From Impatiens glandulifera (Eukaryota > Streptophyta > Magnoliopsida > Ericales > Balsaminaceae), in the NCBI RefSeq assembly GCF_907164915.1, contig NC_061869.1, positions 15,787,125-15,851,124 on the forward strand: 64,000 bases of DNA. The letters run 5' to 3'. Below, one piece after another: positions 11,740 through 22,955 of the stretch (within the stretch, counting starts at the first letter, position 1; each line of letters opens with the position of its first letter). A program made the position numbers and the translations under genes. A model generated the notes under the pieces. It worked only from the letters and a program-made list of their open reading frames with translations, did not search any database and was not told the origin of the DNA.

Positions 11740-13744
11740 TAAACTACTTCATCCTAGAATATTTTAGGTAAACCTTTCTCGTGATTCATTGATTTTGTCA
11801 TTTCAACGATTGTCTAATTTTTCCTCTTAGTAACACCATTTTGTTGAAGATTGTACCTTACTATTAGTTTTTAATTTACTCCTTCGTCTTAACAAAACTT
11901 GTGAAACTCCTTAAAAGTGTATTCCTTGCCTCTATCACTTTGTAGGGTTTTGATGAAGCATCCACTTTGATTTTAAATGAGACTCTTAAACTTTTTGAAT
12001 ATCGTAAATACTTCAGACTTTTGTCTCATGAAATAGACCCAAGTCATACATGTGTGGTCATCGATGAATAGAACAAACTACCTATTTTGAACATTAGAAA
12101 GGGAGTACATTGGTCCGTAAAGGTTGATGTGGATAAGTTCTATTTTTTATTTAGCTTTCCATGATACTCCTTTTGGGAAAGGAAGTCGATGTTGCTTTCC
12201 GAACGTACATTCTTCACATACACGTTGTTTTTCTTCTATGCGATAAATTCATTGCACTCCTTGAGGATTTGGAAGTTGAAATGACCAAGTGGTTGATTTC
12301 ATAATGTTGAGGTTCGGTAATGTGAGGTAGAAACTCAATGAGCTTTTAAATATGCATAATTGATATTGAGAGCAAAACTTTGATTGATCATTTTGATCTT
12401 GGTGAATACCTTTGACTTATCTTGTCTATTAAATATAATACACTCATTTCTATCGATGTAAAGATTATACTAATTTTCCACCAATTGTTCGAGGCTAAGT
12501 TAATTTTGGCTCAAGATCGGTACACATAGTGCATTTTTAATATAGCTCGGTCTTTCCTTCGTCTTTATGGCGATCCTTCTAAGTCCTTTTGATTTTGCTT
12601 GCTCTCCATTCCCGAATTGAATAAGGGTATTAACGCTTTTGTCGAGCTCAAAGAAGATTTCTGATGTCGGCGTCATGTGGTTAATGTTGCATCCGCTATC
12701 TAGTAATCATTCTTCTCTCTTTGTCACTAGCTATGTTTCGTGTGTCTCAAGGGCTGTATGATTTTCTTCAACCTGACTTTCTTGATGAATATTTCCACTT
12801 TACCAAACTTTGGGGAGGTGACCAAATCAATGACATTTATTACATCTAGATTGACCTTCTTTACCAACAGTCCTTCTTGAATTGGTTTGGTTTATTGTAG
12901 TTATTAGAATTTGACGTGTTGTCTTTTCCCTTACCTTTTGAGCTACGTCCACCTCGTCCTCTTGAATATCTTCCCCCTTTTGACTAGTTAGAACTCGATT
13001 TATCCTCTCGTTCGTTGTTGATGGTATTGAGTTTTGACTGAAATGCACTATCTACTAACTTTTCGGTGTGTCTAAACAATCGTTACTCAAATGTTATTAA
13101 GGACATCATTACTTCTTGGACTGTGAGTATTGAGAGATCATTTGTTTCTTATTTGACGACTACAATGTGATTGCACCATTCTCTTGTTTATGACATCTTC
13201 ACCATGAGATTTCATCTAGTTGACCAAATCAAATATTTTGGTCGAGAACTTCATCAAGGTCTTTGTCTCCTTCTTTTTAATATTTTTGAATTTTATGAGT
13301 AGTGATTGAAGATTAATTGCTCTAACTTTTGCATCTCCTTGAAATTCATCGTACAAGGTCTCCCATGCCTCTTTGGCTGTATCGGTACGCATAATTCTAG
13401 GAAATATTATTTTAGTCACTGCTTTTTGGAGAATTGAAAGAGCATTTACATCGGCTTGTCGGAACTGCTTTAGTTCCATTAGGTTGGCTTTATTGAGCTC
13501 GGTTTCTTACTTTGGCTCATTCACTCCATTCTCCACAATATCCAAATGATTAAGAGATCGAAAGATAGTCTTCATCTTCACGTACCAGAAATCATAGTCT
13601 TCGCCATTAAACTCTGGAATGGAATGATTGATATTTGTTGATGCCATAAATTTGGATAGATTGGTAGAAGGTTTTGGTGGATTAAAAGAAACTTGAAATA
13701 TTGGATAGATTAGTAGAAGGCTTTCTGGATTGGTAGAACTTAAA
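11740..13744 (-). pseudogene. Outer Copia gag, zinc knuckle, protease and integrase start
   Basis: Read right to left: 13507-13758 starts gag with SIPEFNGEDYDFWYVKMKTI, the DUF4219/UBN2 entry motif. 13216-13479 continues with AKEAWETLYDEFQGD. 12827-13048 is the basic, polar region before the zinc knuckle, ending SRCNKCH. From about 12830 down to 11745 there are broken protease and integrase pieces. The gene resumes at 7843 on the other side of the nested element. Stops and shifts throughout make it non-functional. Confidence 0.85.
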
Positions 13745-13757
13745 GACTCTAATACCA
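13745..13757 (-). other. Primer-binding site of the outer Copia
   Basis: On the minus strand this reads TGGTATTAGAGTC, two bases from the LTR edge. It matches the initiator-tRNA-Met complement used by plant Copia elements with two changes. It fixes the orientation of the element as minus. Confidence 0.85.
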
Positions 13758-13759
13758 AA

Positions 13760-14015
13760 TGTTAGAATATTTTGAAGAGACACTTTGAGAGAGAATAATA
13801 TTTTATTATTGTTTTGATGATTATACTTAAATTACAGAGCTTTAATATATAGGCTAAAAAATATCTGAAAAAACATGCTAATCAATACGAGGATTCTAAT
13901 GTTTTGCTCATAATTGATTAAAAAATAAAAGATAAAAAAAATAATGTAATTATTTGTTAAGATTTTCTAATAATATTTAATCAATAGTGGAGGTTACACT
14001 ACATTAATTTTAAAG
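13760..14015 (-). repeat. 5' LTR of the outer Copia
   Basis: 256 bp, starting TGTTAGAATATTTTGAAGA as the other LTR does, and ending AATTTTAAAG where the partner ends AATTTTAACA. The differences from the left LTR include about 20 bp of indels near the start and scattered substitutions. That divergence suggests an older insertion than the nested one. Confidence 0.88.
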
Positions 14016-14573
14016 GTAAATAACCTAATTATAGGGTTCAATGTTGGTTATGTTCAAACGATGGTATCGGACAAACAAGGTTTGTGCTAGGCCAGAGTTT
14101 CAGTACAATGGGCGACTTGGAGCGCAAGCGGGAGAAAAGAAAATAGAGTGAAGACTTGCATCCGTCTAAACTAGGGTATAAACGATTCTTTCAATTTTTT
14201 CACCGAATATTCATAGCAATAGTTGGTGTCTATTGGTTTTCCAAATCTTCATCGACATGCTGTTAAATACTTATTCGGTTTTAATCGTTAATGATTTAAC
14301 AAACAAACCAAGATGATATGATATATTAAATATTAAACTAAGGCATGAAAAATATTCTATGAACATAAAATTATAATAATTTGTATAATTATTTTTTTAA
14401 TTTACTAAACTAAAACTATAATTAATAAAAAAATGTCAACATAATATATATAGGGTTAATTTTACCGATAACATTTTTATAATTTAAACCGCAAACCGAA
14501 CATGACATGCTTGGTATATAAAATAGTGAACCAAGGTTGGTAAATTTATTATTATTAATATTATTATTTTTAG
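14016..14573. other. Intergenic DNA
   Basis: No gene or repeat recognised, apart from the GTAAA target duplication at 14016-14020. The minus-strand open frame at 14422-14649 is AT-rich, has no family signature and overlaps a SINE, so I do not call it a gene. Confidence 0.6.
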
Positions 14574-14778
14574 CGGTTGAGTTATGCAATATTCTTCGGA
14601 GTGCGACTAATTCTCGCGAGTTAAACATATAACTTATAAACACACTCAATAAATTTAATCAGACGTACCAAACATGCCAACGTACCAAACATGCTGACGT
14701 ACCAAACATGCCGACTGACGGGTTCAAACCGAGGACCTTCAAGTGGTTGAAGATATCCTCCTCTTTTTGACACTACAG
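14574..14778 (-). mobile_element. Diverged SINE copy with internal expansion
   Basis: The order of blocks matches the complete SINE at 27127-27312: AGTGCGACTAATTCTCGCGA, then AAACACACT, then CAGACG, then a B-box-like GGGTTCAAACC complement with GAGGACCTTC, then GATATCCTCCTC. Inside it a 17-bp unit is present three times (14663-14713). T-rich sequence precedes it on the plus strand, consistent with the poly(A) end of a minus-strand SINE. Confidence 0.7.
14663..14713. repeat. 17-bp unit in three tandem copies
   Basis: ACGTACCAAACATGCC with one trailing base starts at 14663, 14680 and 14697. The copies differ by one or two bases. It lies inside the SINE copy. Confidence 0.9.
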
Positions 14779-15357
14779 TATTGAAAATTCAATAATAGTA
14801 TGCAATTTGTTTTTAAATATTTCTCTACATTTTGGAACAAACAATCTTCCTTTCGGCTTGGTGTAAATCATTGCGAGAGAATTGATACTATTACACATGT
14901 TTTAAATCTTTATAAATTTTTAAATGACTATCTTAAATTAGTAATATTTGAGATTCAACACTAATTTTTGGTGTAAATCATTGCGAGAGAATTGATATTA
15001 TCAAACCGAGGACCTTCAAGTGGTTGAAGATATCCTCCTCTTTTTGACACTACAGTATTGAAAATTCAATAATAGTATGCAATTTGTTTTTAAATATTTC
15101 TCTACATTTTGGAACAAACAATCTTCCTTTCGGCTTGGTGTAAATCATTGCGAGAGAATTGATATTATTACACATGTTTTAAATCTTTATAAATTTTTAA
15201 ATGACTATCTTAAATTAGTAATATTTGAGATTCAACACTAATTTTTGGTGTAAATCATTGCGAGAGAATTGATATTATTACACATGTTTTAAATCTTTAT
15301 AAATTTTGAAATGACTATCTTAAATTAGTAATATTTGAGATTTAACACTAATTTTTA
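14724..15357. repeat. Nested tandem duplications, periods 277 and 110 bp
   Basis: TCAAACCGAGGACCTTCAAG starts at 14724 and again at 15001, with about 277 bp repeated nearly exactly. Within each copy GTGTAAATCATTGCGAGAGA recurs 110 bp apart (14861 and 14971; 15138 and 15248). The order implies that a 110-bp duplication came first and a 277-bp duplication later, the latter starting inside the SINE. Confidence 0.92.
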
Positions 15358-15761
15358 ACGTAAAATATGAAAACTAAACTATACTAGACCATTTGTGATT
15401 GTTAAATTACATTTATAATTTGTGTATATATATATATTTTAAGTTATTCATATATATTTATACTCACATCAATATCTAAATCGTCTATACTTTTAGTTAA
15501 ATATTATAATATATAAAAGTTAGTTCCATTTCTTATAAATAATTAATTTTAGTATATGTAGTAAAAAAGATTAAAAAAAAGAATTGGAGAATTTGAGTCA
15601 CTTTTACATGTTCATAGTCAAAAGTAAAACAAGTGATAAAATGAACTTTTGGTTTTCAAATATCTAAAGAGCTTGAGTTAAAATTATAATCTATCTAGTA
15701 AAAAAAATTAAAAGGCCTAATCCAACCGGATTTCCTATGGTGTAAAGCAAAATTATGTTAT
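15358..15761. other. AT-rich spacer
   Basis: No gene or repeat recognised. It contains a short TATA run near 15425. Confidence 0.6.
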
Positions 15762-15892
15762 TGTTGAGAAAAAGCAACCGGGGCATAAATTGGTTGGTAT
15801 TAGTTGCTAGAGACACCGTCGTGACCGATGATAAAAGAGTCGAAAGAAACCGGCCTAAGAGTGAACCTAAGACCGGTTGCTTTTCCTCAACC
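15762..15892. repeat. Inverted repeat with 20-bp arms
   Basis: TGTTGAGAAAAAGCAACCGG (15762-15781) pairs with CCGGTTGCTTTTCCTCAACC (15873-15892) at about 17 of 20 positions, leaving a 91-base loop. The loop is richer in CG and CCGG than its surroundings. An open frame on the minus strand covers it but has no family signature. Confidence 0.6.
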
Positions 15893-15903
15893 GAAACCGA
15901 CAT

Positions 15904-16724
15904 TTGAAATTATTAGAATTAAAAAATAAAAAATGCTAGCAATTCATAAATAATAAATCCAACCTGTTTAAAAATCAAATTTCAGCATATATATACTAAC
16001 CATTCCAACATCATTCAGTCAATAATTCAAAATTTGATTTTGTAATTACAAACAAAACTATCTAATGTAGCACCTGCACAAACTAACTGTAATCTTCAAG
16101 AAGACAAATAAAAACAAGCACATAAATGGTTATACCTGTTTATACATGTTTAGAACTGATTTTCTCCAATTAGGATAAAATAAATTAGTAAGCCATCACA
16201 TTGTTAAAGTTTAGAATAAAATAAATTGGTAACCAAGTTTACAAACTTGCATCTAATGATGAAAAGTTTAATACAGATAATCAAATGGAGGAAACTAATT
16301 TAAGATGTTTATGGTACAGAAACCTCAAGATCCATATATATATATCTCATTCTAAATTTAATAAAATGAAAATAATAATAAATACAATAATCTTATTTTA
16401 AATGTTAACAATTTGGATCCCTTTATAACACATTGTTTATTGATTGTTTGTATTTGGGTGTAATCTTACATTCTTTATGACTTTAATTACACCATCTTTA
16501 AATAAAAATAATAAATTGCTAAATTTTATATATGAAACTTCACAATAATATAACTGATTGATTCATCAATAGTTCATAATTAAATACAATAATTGCAGAA
16601 AGGAAACACTCTCTTCCATTTATTTGTTTAATTGCTTAGTCCAAACATGTAGAACATACAACACACATTAACATTTAATACATATATTATATATAAATAC
16701 CATTATTAAACTTGAACATGAATT
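15904..16724. other. Intergenic and 3' flank of the universal stress protein gene
   Basis: AT-rich, with no coding block recognised. The 3' UTR of the minus-strand gene should lie just left of 16725; I cannot place its end. Confidence 0.55.
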
Positions 16725-17514
16725 TCACAATGGCTTCTTCACCACTAGAACCGAACAATTGGCATTGTGCATACAATAATTGCTCACACTACCTAGGATA
16801 ACCCTGCATATTTCAATTATATTTTAATTTAGTAAACTAGCACGAACCCTAATAGTTATTATCTACTACTTCATCTTAAGTTTATTCTAATATATTGACT
16901 TTTAATATTGAAAGTGGTAAATAATATGTACCTCTTTAGTGGTCCTCGGCCATGACTCCCAACTATTAGCATTTGTATGTTATGTTTCTCGACAGCTTCG
17001 CAAATGACTTCTTTCGGATCTCCAACCTCTGTTATTGTCTCCACATCCTCTACCTGCGATAATGAAAAAAACTCAACATTAATCCATTGATGATCAATCT
17101 TTAAATAAACGATAAGTGACATGAAATGAAATTAAATTAAAATTACGAGTCCATGTTTAATGCAAATCTCCTTGGCTTTTTCTAGAAGAGACATGGCAAC
17201 CTTCCTCTGATTTTCTTGAAATGTTTGAATCAATTCCACAGCTGTTGATTAGAGATGAAAAATGATGACGATGAATATGCGGGGTTTAATTAGTAAGCGA
17301 TAAAAAGGGAAGATTGAGTATGTTACGCACGGGTTGAGCCGAAAGAGGAAGCATGGAGATAGCTGTATTCGTTGAGTGGTTGGATGGTTAGAATGATGAG
17401 TTGTGTATTAGAATCTATAAGGTTTTGAATTGCCCATTCTAATGCATAGTGGCTACTTTCGCTCACGTCTATGGCTACCATCACTTTCTTCTTCATCTTT
17501 TTATCTCCTTCCAT
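16725..17514 (-). CDS. Universal stress protein A-like protein, 4 exons
   Basis: A small cytosolic Rossmann-like ATP-binding protein of the UspA family. Exons on the minus strand are 17514-17331, 17241-17147, 17053-16932 and 16803-16725. All introns are GT-AG, and the total of 480 nt gives 159 residues, a normal length. The N-terminus has the beta-strand KKVMVAIDVSESSHYALEWA (about residues 9-28). The C-terminal half has VGSHGRGPLKR followed by VILGSVSNYC, which fits the family ATP motif G-2X-G-9X-G(S/T). The end is CSVLVVKKPL. I chose the ATG at 17514 because the in-frame upstream ATG (17580) would add a non-conserved leader; that longer form is possible. The family is linked to stress tolerance and nucleotide binding; the substrate here is unknown. 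Confidence 0.93.
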
Positions 17515-17705
17515 TTCTCTTTTTCTGAATCCAAGAAGAAGAAGAAGTTTGGGATAAATACTTGGTTGGATTGAAGGCACCTAATAATCATACAACTACC
17601 ATTCAAACTAATAATAATTCATATGCATGGTCACATGACTCAAATGGTGGTTGATGTTAACTCATTTTCTTTATTACTTGTTATACAATATCACTATTCA
17701 ATGAC

Positions 17706-17745
17706 CATTATTATTATCATTATTATTATTATTATTATTATTATT
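17706..17745. repeat. (ATT)n microsatellite
   Basis: About 40 bp of ATT repeats with one interruption, roughly 190 bp upstream of the universal stress protein start. Confidence 0.9.
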
Positions 17746-17749
17746 TATA

Positions 17750-18362
17750 AATCAATGTTTTATGATTTTACTATCCTAAAGAGCTCAAATGACAAGAATA
17801 ATTTTTAAGAGATTAAAAATAACATGTTCAATCTTTATTTAAAACATTTTAAGTTGAAGTGAAAATAATTGTTGTGGCCCTACAAATATATATGTTAGTT
17901 TCCAATAATAATAATTTGTCTATAACAATAATACAAGTGAGAATTAATGCAAAAAGACAAAATATATAAAAAAAACACCTTTATTTCCAAAAATATCTTT
18001 CAAAGGGTAATTGATGTGAATTCAATAATAGATAAACGTTTTCCATGATCCAACACTTTTTGGTTGTGACATTTGGTAGTAACAAGGTGTGATCAACAAT
18101 GTTAAATCAAATCCTCTAAATAAATATTTCATTCACAAATTTTAGATTTTGATTCATTTTGGTTTATTTTCTTTTTTGTGTGTTGTTTAATATGAAAAAA
18201 TAGTCTTAATATATATTTTATAAAAAAATTATTAATTAAAATAAGAAATTACATATAAAAAATAATTAATCTACAAATTAAGTAAGAAACTAAATGAGAA
18301 TTTATATTTTATATAGTACAAAGATTTTGCAAAAATTATAATTAGAATGGAGAATATTCAAC
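17750..18362. other. AT-rich intergenic DNA
   Basis: Nothing coding or repetitive recognised up to the TA dinucleotide at the edge of the pogo-like element. Confidence 0.6.
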
Positions 18363-19205
18363 TATAGTAAAACTCGATAAATTAATACTCGATTATTTAA
18401 TAAACTCTCTAAGATAATATGATAGGGTGCTAAATTAATAATTCTCTAAAATTATAAGATAATATATTTTTTATAATTTCTTTAGACCCCATATAAAATA
18501 TAAATTAATAATTCCTTATATATAGCATATTAAATGAATGATTTATGAAGGTTTCTTGAAAAATAACTCAATTGTCTTTTGTTTTTTTGTTGAAATCAAT
18601 TTCCCCTTGAATGTCGTCTCTAATTTTCCTTAGCATGGTAAGAACTTCTGGTATTGTTTTCTCATAGCTCAACAAAAAATTGTTCAATGTGATTGTCGCT
18701 TTAATAGCTTCGTTTTGCGAAGAGGGCTCCATTATAGTTACTATGAACCCATTCTTGCAATTGCTTTTGAGTGAGACTTGGATTATCCTTGTTGTGCTTA
18801 CATAATGCTTTTCGAATCTCGTCTGTCATTGTTGTTTTTTTCACACCTTTAAGATGGAAAGCCATGTTGTGTGTATGATTTGTTTGTGTTAACCTACAAT
18901 ATTTTTATCTTGTTTATATAGAAAATATTTTTAATGTCCATAAAGTGATACATTAAACACAAGAAGCATAATAAGGTTGGAGATTGAAGATTTCTTTCAA
19001 ATTGGGTCATTCATTTGATATACATGCATTATATACAATAATTAAGTGAAAATTTAAAAGTGTTTGTAAACTAATTATTTTACTATAAATTAATAAAATA
19101 TTAATTAATATATTAATTAATAATTATTAATTTATCGAGTGATTAATAACTCTTTTAATTAATAAATTTTGGTCGTTACAAGTGTATTATTTTATAGAGT
19201 TTCTA
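18363..19205 (-). mobile_element. Deleted pogo/Lemi1-like DNA transposon
   Basis: The left end reads TAGTAAAACTCGATAAATTA after a TA. The reverse complement of the right end reads TAGAAACTCTATAAAATAAT. These are imperfect terminal inverted repeats of about 25 bp, resembling the Emigrant/Lemi1 terminus (CAGTAAAAC...TATAAATTAATA) of plant pogo-like elements. On the minus strand between them lie the N-terminal CENP-B-type DNA-binding block and the C-terminal tail of a Tigger/pogo transposase, with the catalytic DDE core missing. The flanking TA duplication is clear on the left only, so the exact right edge is uncertain by a few bases. Confidence 0.75.
18568..18865 (-). pseudogene. Tigger/pogo transposase remnant (N-terminus plus C-terminus)
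   Basis: From ATG 18865 the minus strand reads a 54-residue frame ending at 18701. It contains TTMTDEIRKALCKHNKDNPS and LTQKQLQEWVHSNYN, the CENP-B N-terminal helix-turn-helix of plant Tigger-like transposases. Overlapping it in another frame down to the stop at 18568-18570 is a tail with SYEKTIPEVLTMLRKIRDDI, as at the C-terminus of the same proteins. The join near 18730-18740 removes the second half of the DNA-binding region and the whole DDE domain, and shifts the frame. It cannot encode an active transposase; a short DNA-binding peptide is conceivable but unsupported. Confidence 0.8.
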
Positions 19206-19648
19206 TTCGAAATATAATTATTGAATATATAAGACCAGATATCCAAAAATTTGTAAATAAATCAAATATCTAAAATCCCACAAATATAAGATATAGGTAT
19301 TGATAGTATATAATCCATATAATATAACCAAATTTAAATTTATCTATATAAAAAAGTTATTCAACCCAATTGGCTATAAGTCCCAACCAGCACAAACCCC
19401 AACTTATCTAAGAATTTATTACTACTACTAAGAAGATACTTTTCTATTTTCGACCTTTACTACTAGAGAAATTTAAGATGAATAACCAAGATGAAGATGT
19501 ATGTAAATTCCAATATCTTTCCTAATTTATCTTACATCTTTTGTTATATTCCTTTCTCATCTACAAATCTAATAAAAACTCTTCAAGGTGATGAGATTTC
19601 TCTACTTATTCAATAAAACAAGTCTGAAACCAGTCACACCATTCATTC
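19206..19648. other. Intergenic and 3' flank of the GAT1_2.1-like gene
   Basis: AT-rich. The 3' UTR of the minus-strand gene probably occupies the right part. No other feature recognised. Confidence 0.55.
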
Positions 19649-21775
19649 TTATAGCCAATCAATAGCATTAGCAGCACCATTGTTGATTTTCTTGTCAAGA
19701 ACATCTGAGCAAATCTGACCCATTAAATGGTAGAAAGAAAGCATATCAGAAAGCTGTCCTACATTCATCTTCCCCATTATACTCCTTGCTAGCTTTTCCC
19801 TTTCTTCATTCATCTTCAACCTGTCTTTGTAAACTGATCCATTCCTAACAGTTGCTCCCATCTGTTTTAGCCTCTTCTCTTGTTGCACACTCAGGGCCAC
19901 ATTTGCCTGCAAAAATGTCGAGATTATAAATCCATCATTCGAAAATAAAATTTACAAAATTTGTATTTTACCTCGAGGAATTCAGCTCCAGGCTTCAACT
20001 CAGATTCCTGGTGTGAAATTAGTCCTACTTTTCCAGCACTATACATGTCTTTAGCAATTGAAAAACTTTTAACTATTATCTTCCTTTTCTTCTCCAATTC
20101 TTGATCAATCTTTACAGTCTTCTTCAAACCACTCTGTTTCTTCTCATAAGCTATCACTGCCTTGACAAATTCCTGTAAAATCAAATCAAATCTTGTTAAT
20201 TAAGTTACAAAAGAAAAAAACTTGTATAATTTTCAGTACCTGATATGCAGAAGGGCATCCTGGATAATCGAAATCATCTGAATCATTTCGCCTCATTCTT
20301 TCAGGATGAAATTGCAGCCCCATAATAAACTTCCCCTCTTCTGGATTATAGGCATCGGGATCATAGAACCCTTCGATCAATCCATCAGGCGAGAATGCCA
20401 TAGGAACAAATCGTTGTGCAAGTTTCTTAACTCCTTGATGGTGATAACTGTTTACCAAAATATCCATTTCCCCTCCTTCCAATGAATCCTTAAACCATTG
20501 ATGGAGTGGGGTTTTCTCCACAACTCTCACAGGATGCCTATGCCCGTCGTAGTTTTCATAGTCAATATGATTAACATGAACAGAACCGCCGTTTTTCTTT
20601 GACAGTTCTTTCTCTATGTCTTGAAATAATGTTCCTCCACATGCCACATTTAGGACTTGTGATCCTCTGCATATTCCCAAATAGGGAATGTTCCTTTCTA
20701 GACAAAGTTTAGCTAATCCCAACTCGATATTGTCTTTTTCTCGATCTATTGTGGTATCGCTTGAATGGAGTTTCTTGATTTCTTCAAGTTCGTCGTGGGA
20801 GAAATCAGACAGTTCAGAATCGTAGAGTGTTGGGTCGATATCTTCACCTTCACAAAGAAGGACACCATGGATTGGCTCGAAGCTTTCGAGGAGCATGTGA
20901 AGTCCATTTACTCTAGGGACTATAACTGGGACTGCTCCATAACTGACAATTAAGTCTAGATGGTATTCACCTGTTCAATTCAAAACCAATATCCAAAATT
21001 CAGCAATGACTCAAATTCATTTAGCTCGAGGGCAGAAATTGTGAAAAACAAAAAACAGAAACACATGAAAAATAGTAATGATTCATAATCAACCAAACAA
21101 GTTATGAAATGGGCTCTATTGAAAACACTTTATGGAGCTGTATCTAAGTATGAGTCTGAGTTTGGATGAGAAAATGACAACAAATTTATGAATATTGAGA
21201 TAAGTTATGTTCTAAAACATTATCTAATCTAAATCATATCATACCAATGAAATAATTGACACATAAAAGTGTTTCCAATACAATTTATCTATCAAATTTC
21301 AGATCTATCTCAAGAAAGTGTTGACAAATGGGCGACAATCTACATGTTTTTTCAGACATTTAAAGATTGCAACATCTTGTAGACAAATCAAATAACAACA
21401 ATGATCCAAAAAACACATCAGAAAACCCACATTGATCCAAATCATCAACTCAATCAAAACAACCTATCATGAAAATGCAAATAGACCCATTTTAATATAT
21501 GCATCAGGTTCAAATCACAAATGCCATATTCATGCCAATGTGCATACAACAATGTTGAATCGATTGATCCATCGATCTATCTCTAAGTAAAGGTTATAAC
21601 TTTACTCTAGGATTTTATAAATACAGATAATCCTTAAAACATTCATAACATGGGTTTCAATTCTCCATGTAAGAAAAGAAAACTAACCCACAAAATCGAC
21701 GAACTTATTCTTGCGAACGGTGCGACGAGAGACAATAAGAACCCTAGGGAGAATGTTGGAAAGCTCAGATGCCAT
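19649..21775 (-). CDS. GAT1_2.1: Class I glutamine amidotransferase-like protein, GAT1_2.1 type, 4 exons
   Basis: Minus-strand exons are 21775-21688, 20970-20240, 20172-19972 and 19906-19649. All introns are GT-AG with matching phases, giving 1278 nt and 425 residues, the size I expect for the Arabidopsis GAT1_2.1 family. The N-terminus carries [20 protein letters not shown]. The GATase core has the nucleophile elbow [17 protein letters not shown] (catalytic Cys) and [10 protein letters not shown] (catalytic His and Glu), close to the PuuD/gamma-glutamyl hydrolase class. The C-terminal third (exons 3-4) is the plant-specific helical tail, with [11 protein letters not shown]. The family is known for cleaving gamma-glutamyl or glutamine amide bonds, and the Arabidopsis member responds to carbon and nitrogen status; the substrate here is inferred only. 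Start ATG 21775 was chosen because conserved sequence begins directly after it. The first intron is about 717 bp. Confidence 0.95.
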
Positions 21776-21938
21776 TTTTTTCAAAACACAAACTTTGTAA
21801 AATATTAAAGCGAATCGATGAATCCCCAAATCAAAAGAAAATATATAAATCAAATGTGGATTGTGAATGTGAATGCTACTGCATGCTTTGTATAGAAATG
21901 AAGGTTTTAGGGATACCCGGTTCGCCGCGATCAGCTGG

Positions 21939-21948
21939 CTATATATAC
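21939..21948 (-). promoter_or_regulatory. TATA box upstream of the GAT1_2.1-like gene
   Basis: The minus strand reads GTATATATAG about 165 bases upstream of the ATG at 21775, which is a plausible distance for a plant core promoter with a short 5' UTR. The transcription start is not visible. Confidence 0.55.
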
Positions 21949-21979
21949 GCACATTTCATGAAATAGAAAAAAAAAAAGT

Positions 21980-22955
21980 CAAAATTGAAGAGAGGTGACG
22001 TGGTCGAATTAATGCTGTTGGATAAGAGATAAGGCTGACAACCGGCTGAGTGTATGTTCCAATTGTATTTGAATGAAATTATCTTTGTTTGTTGGAAACA
22101 TGATAATGGTGTTTATTTATTAAGTTAATATAAATCTAATTTTAAATTAACAAAATTGGAAACATGATAATGGTGTATTTACTTTTTTATTTTTATGTTA
22201 ATTAGAATGATTTTGGTTAATAGATTAAAATATATTTAAAGAGATTAATCTTTTATATTTATATTATTATATATTTTAGTTGTATAAATTATTGAAAGTT
22301 TCATAAGATAGTATTGAAAATTGGATCATTTGTATATGTGAAGTCTTATTGTAATTAATAATGTTAAGATTTTATTATTCACTTTGCATTGTTGCAAGAA
22401 TTAAATAAATAAATTACGAAATATTTATACATTATATTATAATTTAAAATTAATAATCGATCACAGGTTTAAAATAATATTTAATAACTATTCAATTAAA
22501 TTAATGAATATTATATAACAAAAATTAATAATAAAATAAAATAAAAAATTGCATAATTGAATAATTATAGTACATATATAATTATTTTATCACATTTTGA
22601 ATAAATTTATAAAATAAATTTTTTAATATTCTAATTAACCATTTAAAAATGATGAGGGATAAGAGAGGAAATTTGGAAAAGGGAATGACGTGTCCACATT
22701 ACTAGCTGTAAAAAGAATAAAGACTGAGGAGAGAGAGGAGAGATTTATCACTAAAAATTTACCTCCTAATTTATAATATTAAAATAATTATTTTGAATAA
22801 ATAAGATAAAAAAAATTAACCCTATATCCAAAAGCCTATTTAAAATTAACGTTAAAAACTTATTTAAAATTAAAGACAGAAGGGTAAGAGAAAAATCAAT
22901 TTCAATCAGACCCTTAAAATTTTAAATAAAAAGGATATATATATATATATATCCG
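21980..22955. other. AT-rich intergenic DNA with (AT)n run
   Basis: Apart from a near-exact repeat of TTGGAAACATGATAATGGTG (about 22093 and 22157, 64 bp apart) and an AT run near 22937-22952, nothing is recognised. Confidence 0.6.

Larger units (their letters stand above)
5635..14015 (-). mobile_element. Full-length minus-strand Copia element, split by a nested Copia
   Basis: The two similar ends 5635-5870 and 13760-14015 are LTRs in direct orientation. Read on the minus strand, the element has the 5' LTR at the right, a tRNA-Met type primer site (13745-13757), gag, protease/integrase, RT, RNase H, a TTAAGGGGAG polypurine tract (5871-5880) and the 3' LTR. The flanking 5-mers are GTGAA (left) and GTAAA (right), matching at 4 of 5 positions. 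The integrase region is interrupted by another complete Copia element at 7844-11739. Without that insert the element is about 4.5 kb, normal for Copia. Confidence 0.9.

Noticed and set aside
15691..15903. 70-codon minus-strand frame
   Set aside because: No family signature and no splice or promoter context; it covers the inverted repeat at 15762-15892.
17623..17808. 61-codon frame upstream of the universal stress protein
   Set aside because: Most of it is the translated ATT microsatellite (poly-Ile).
21683..21952. Longer N-terminus for the GAT1_2.1-like protein (in-frame upstream ATG at 21952)
   Set aside because: The added residues are not conserved and would overlap the TATA box at 21939-21948; the family starts close to the ATG at 21775.
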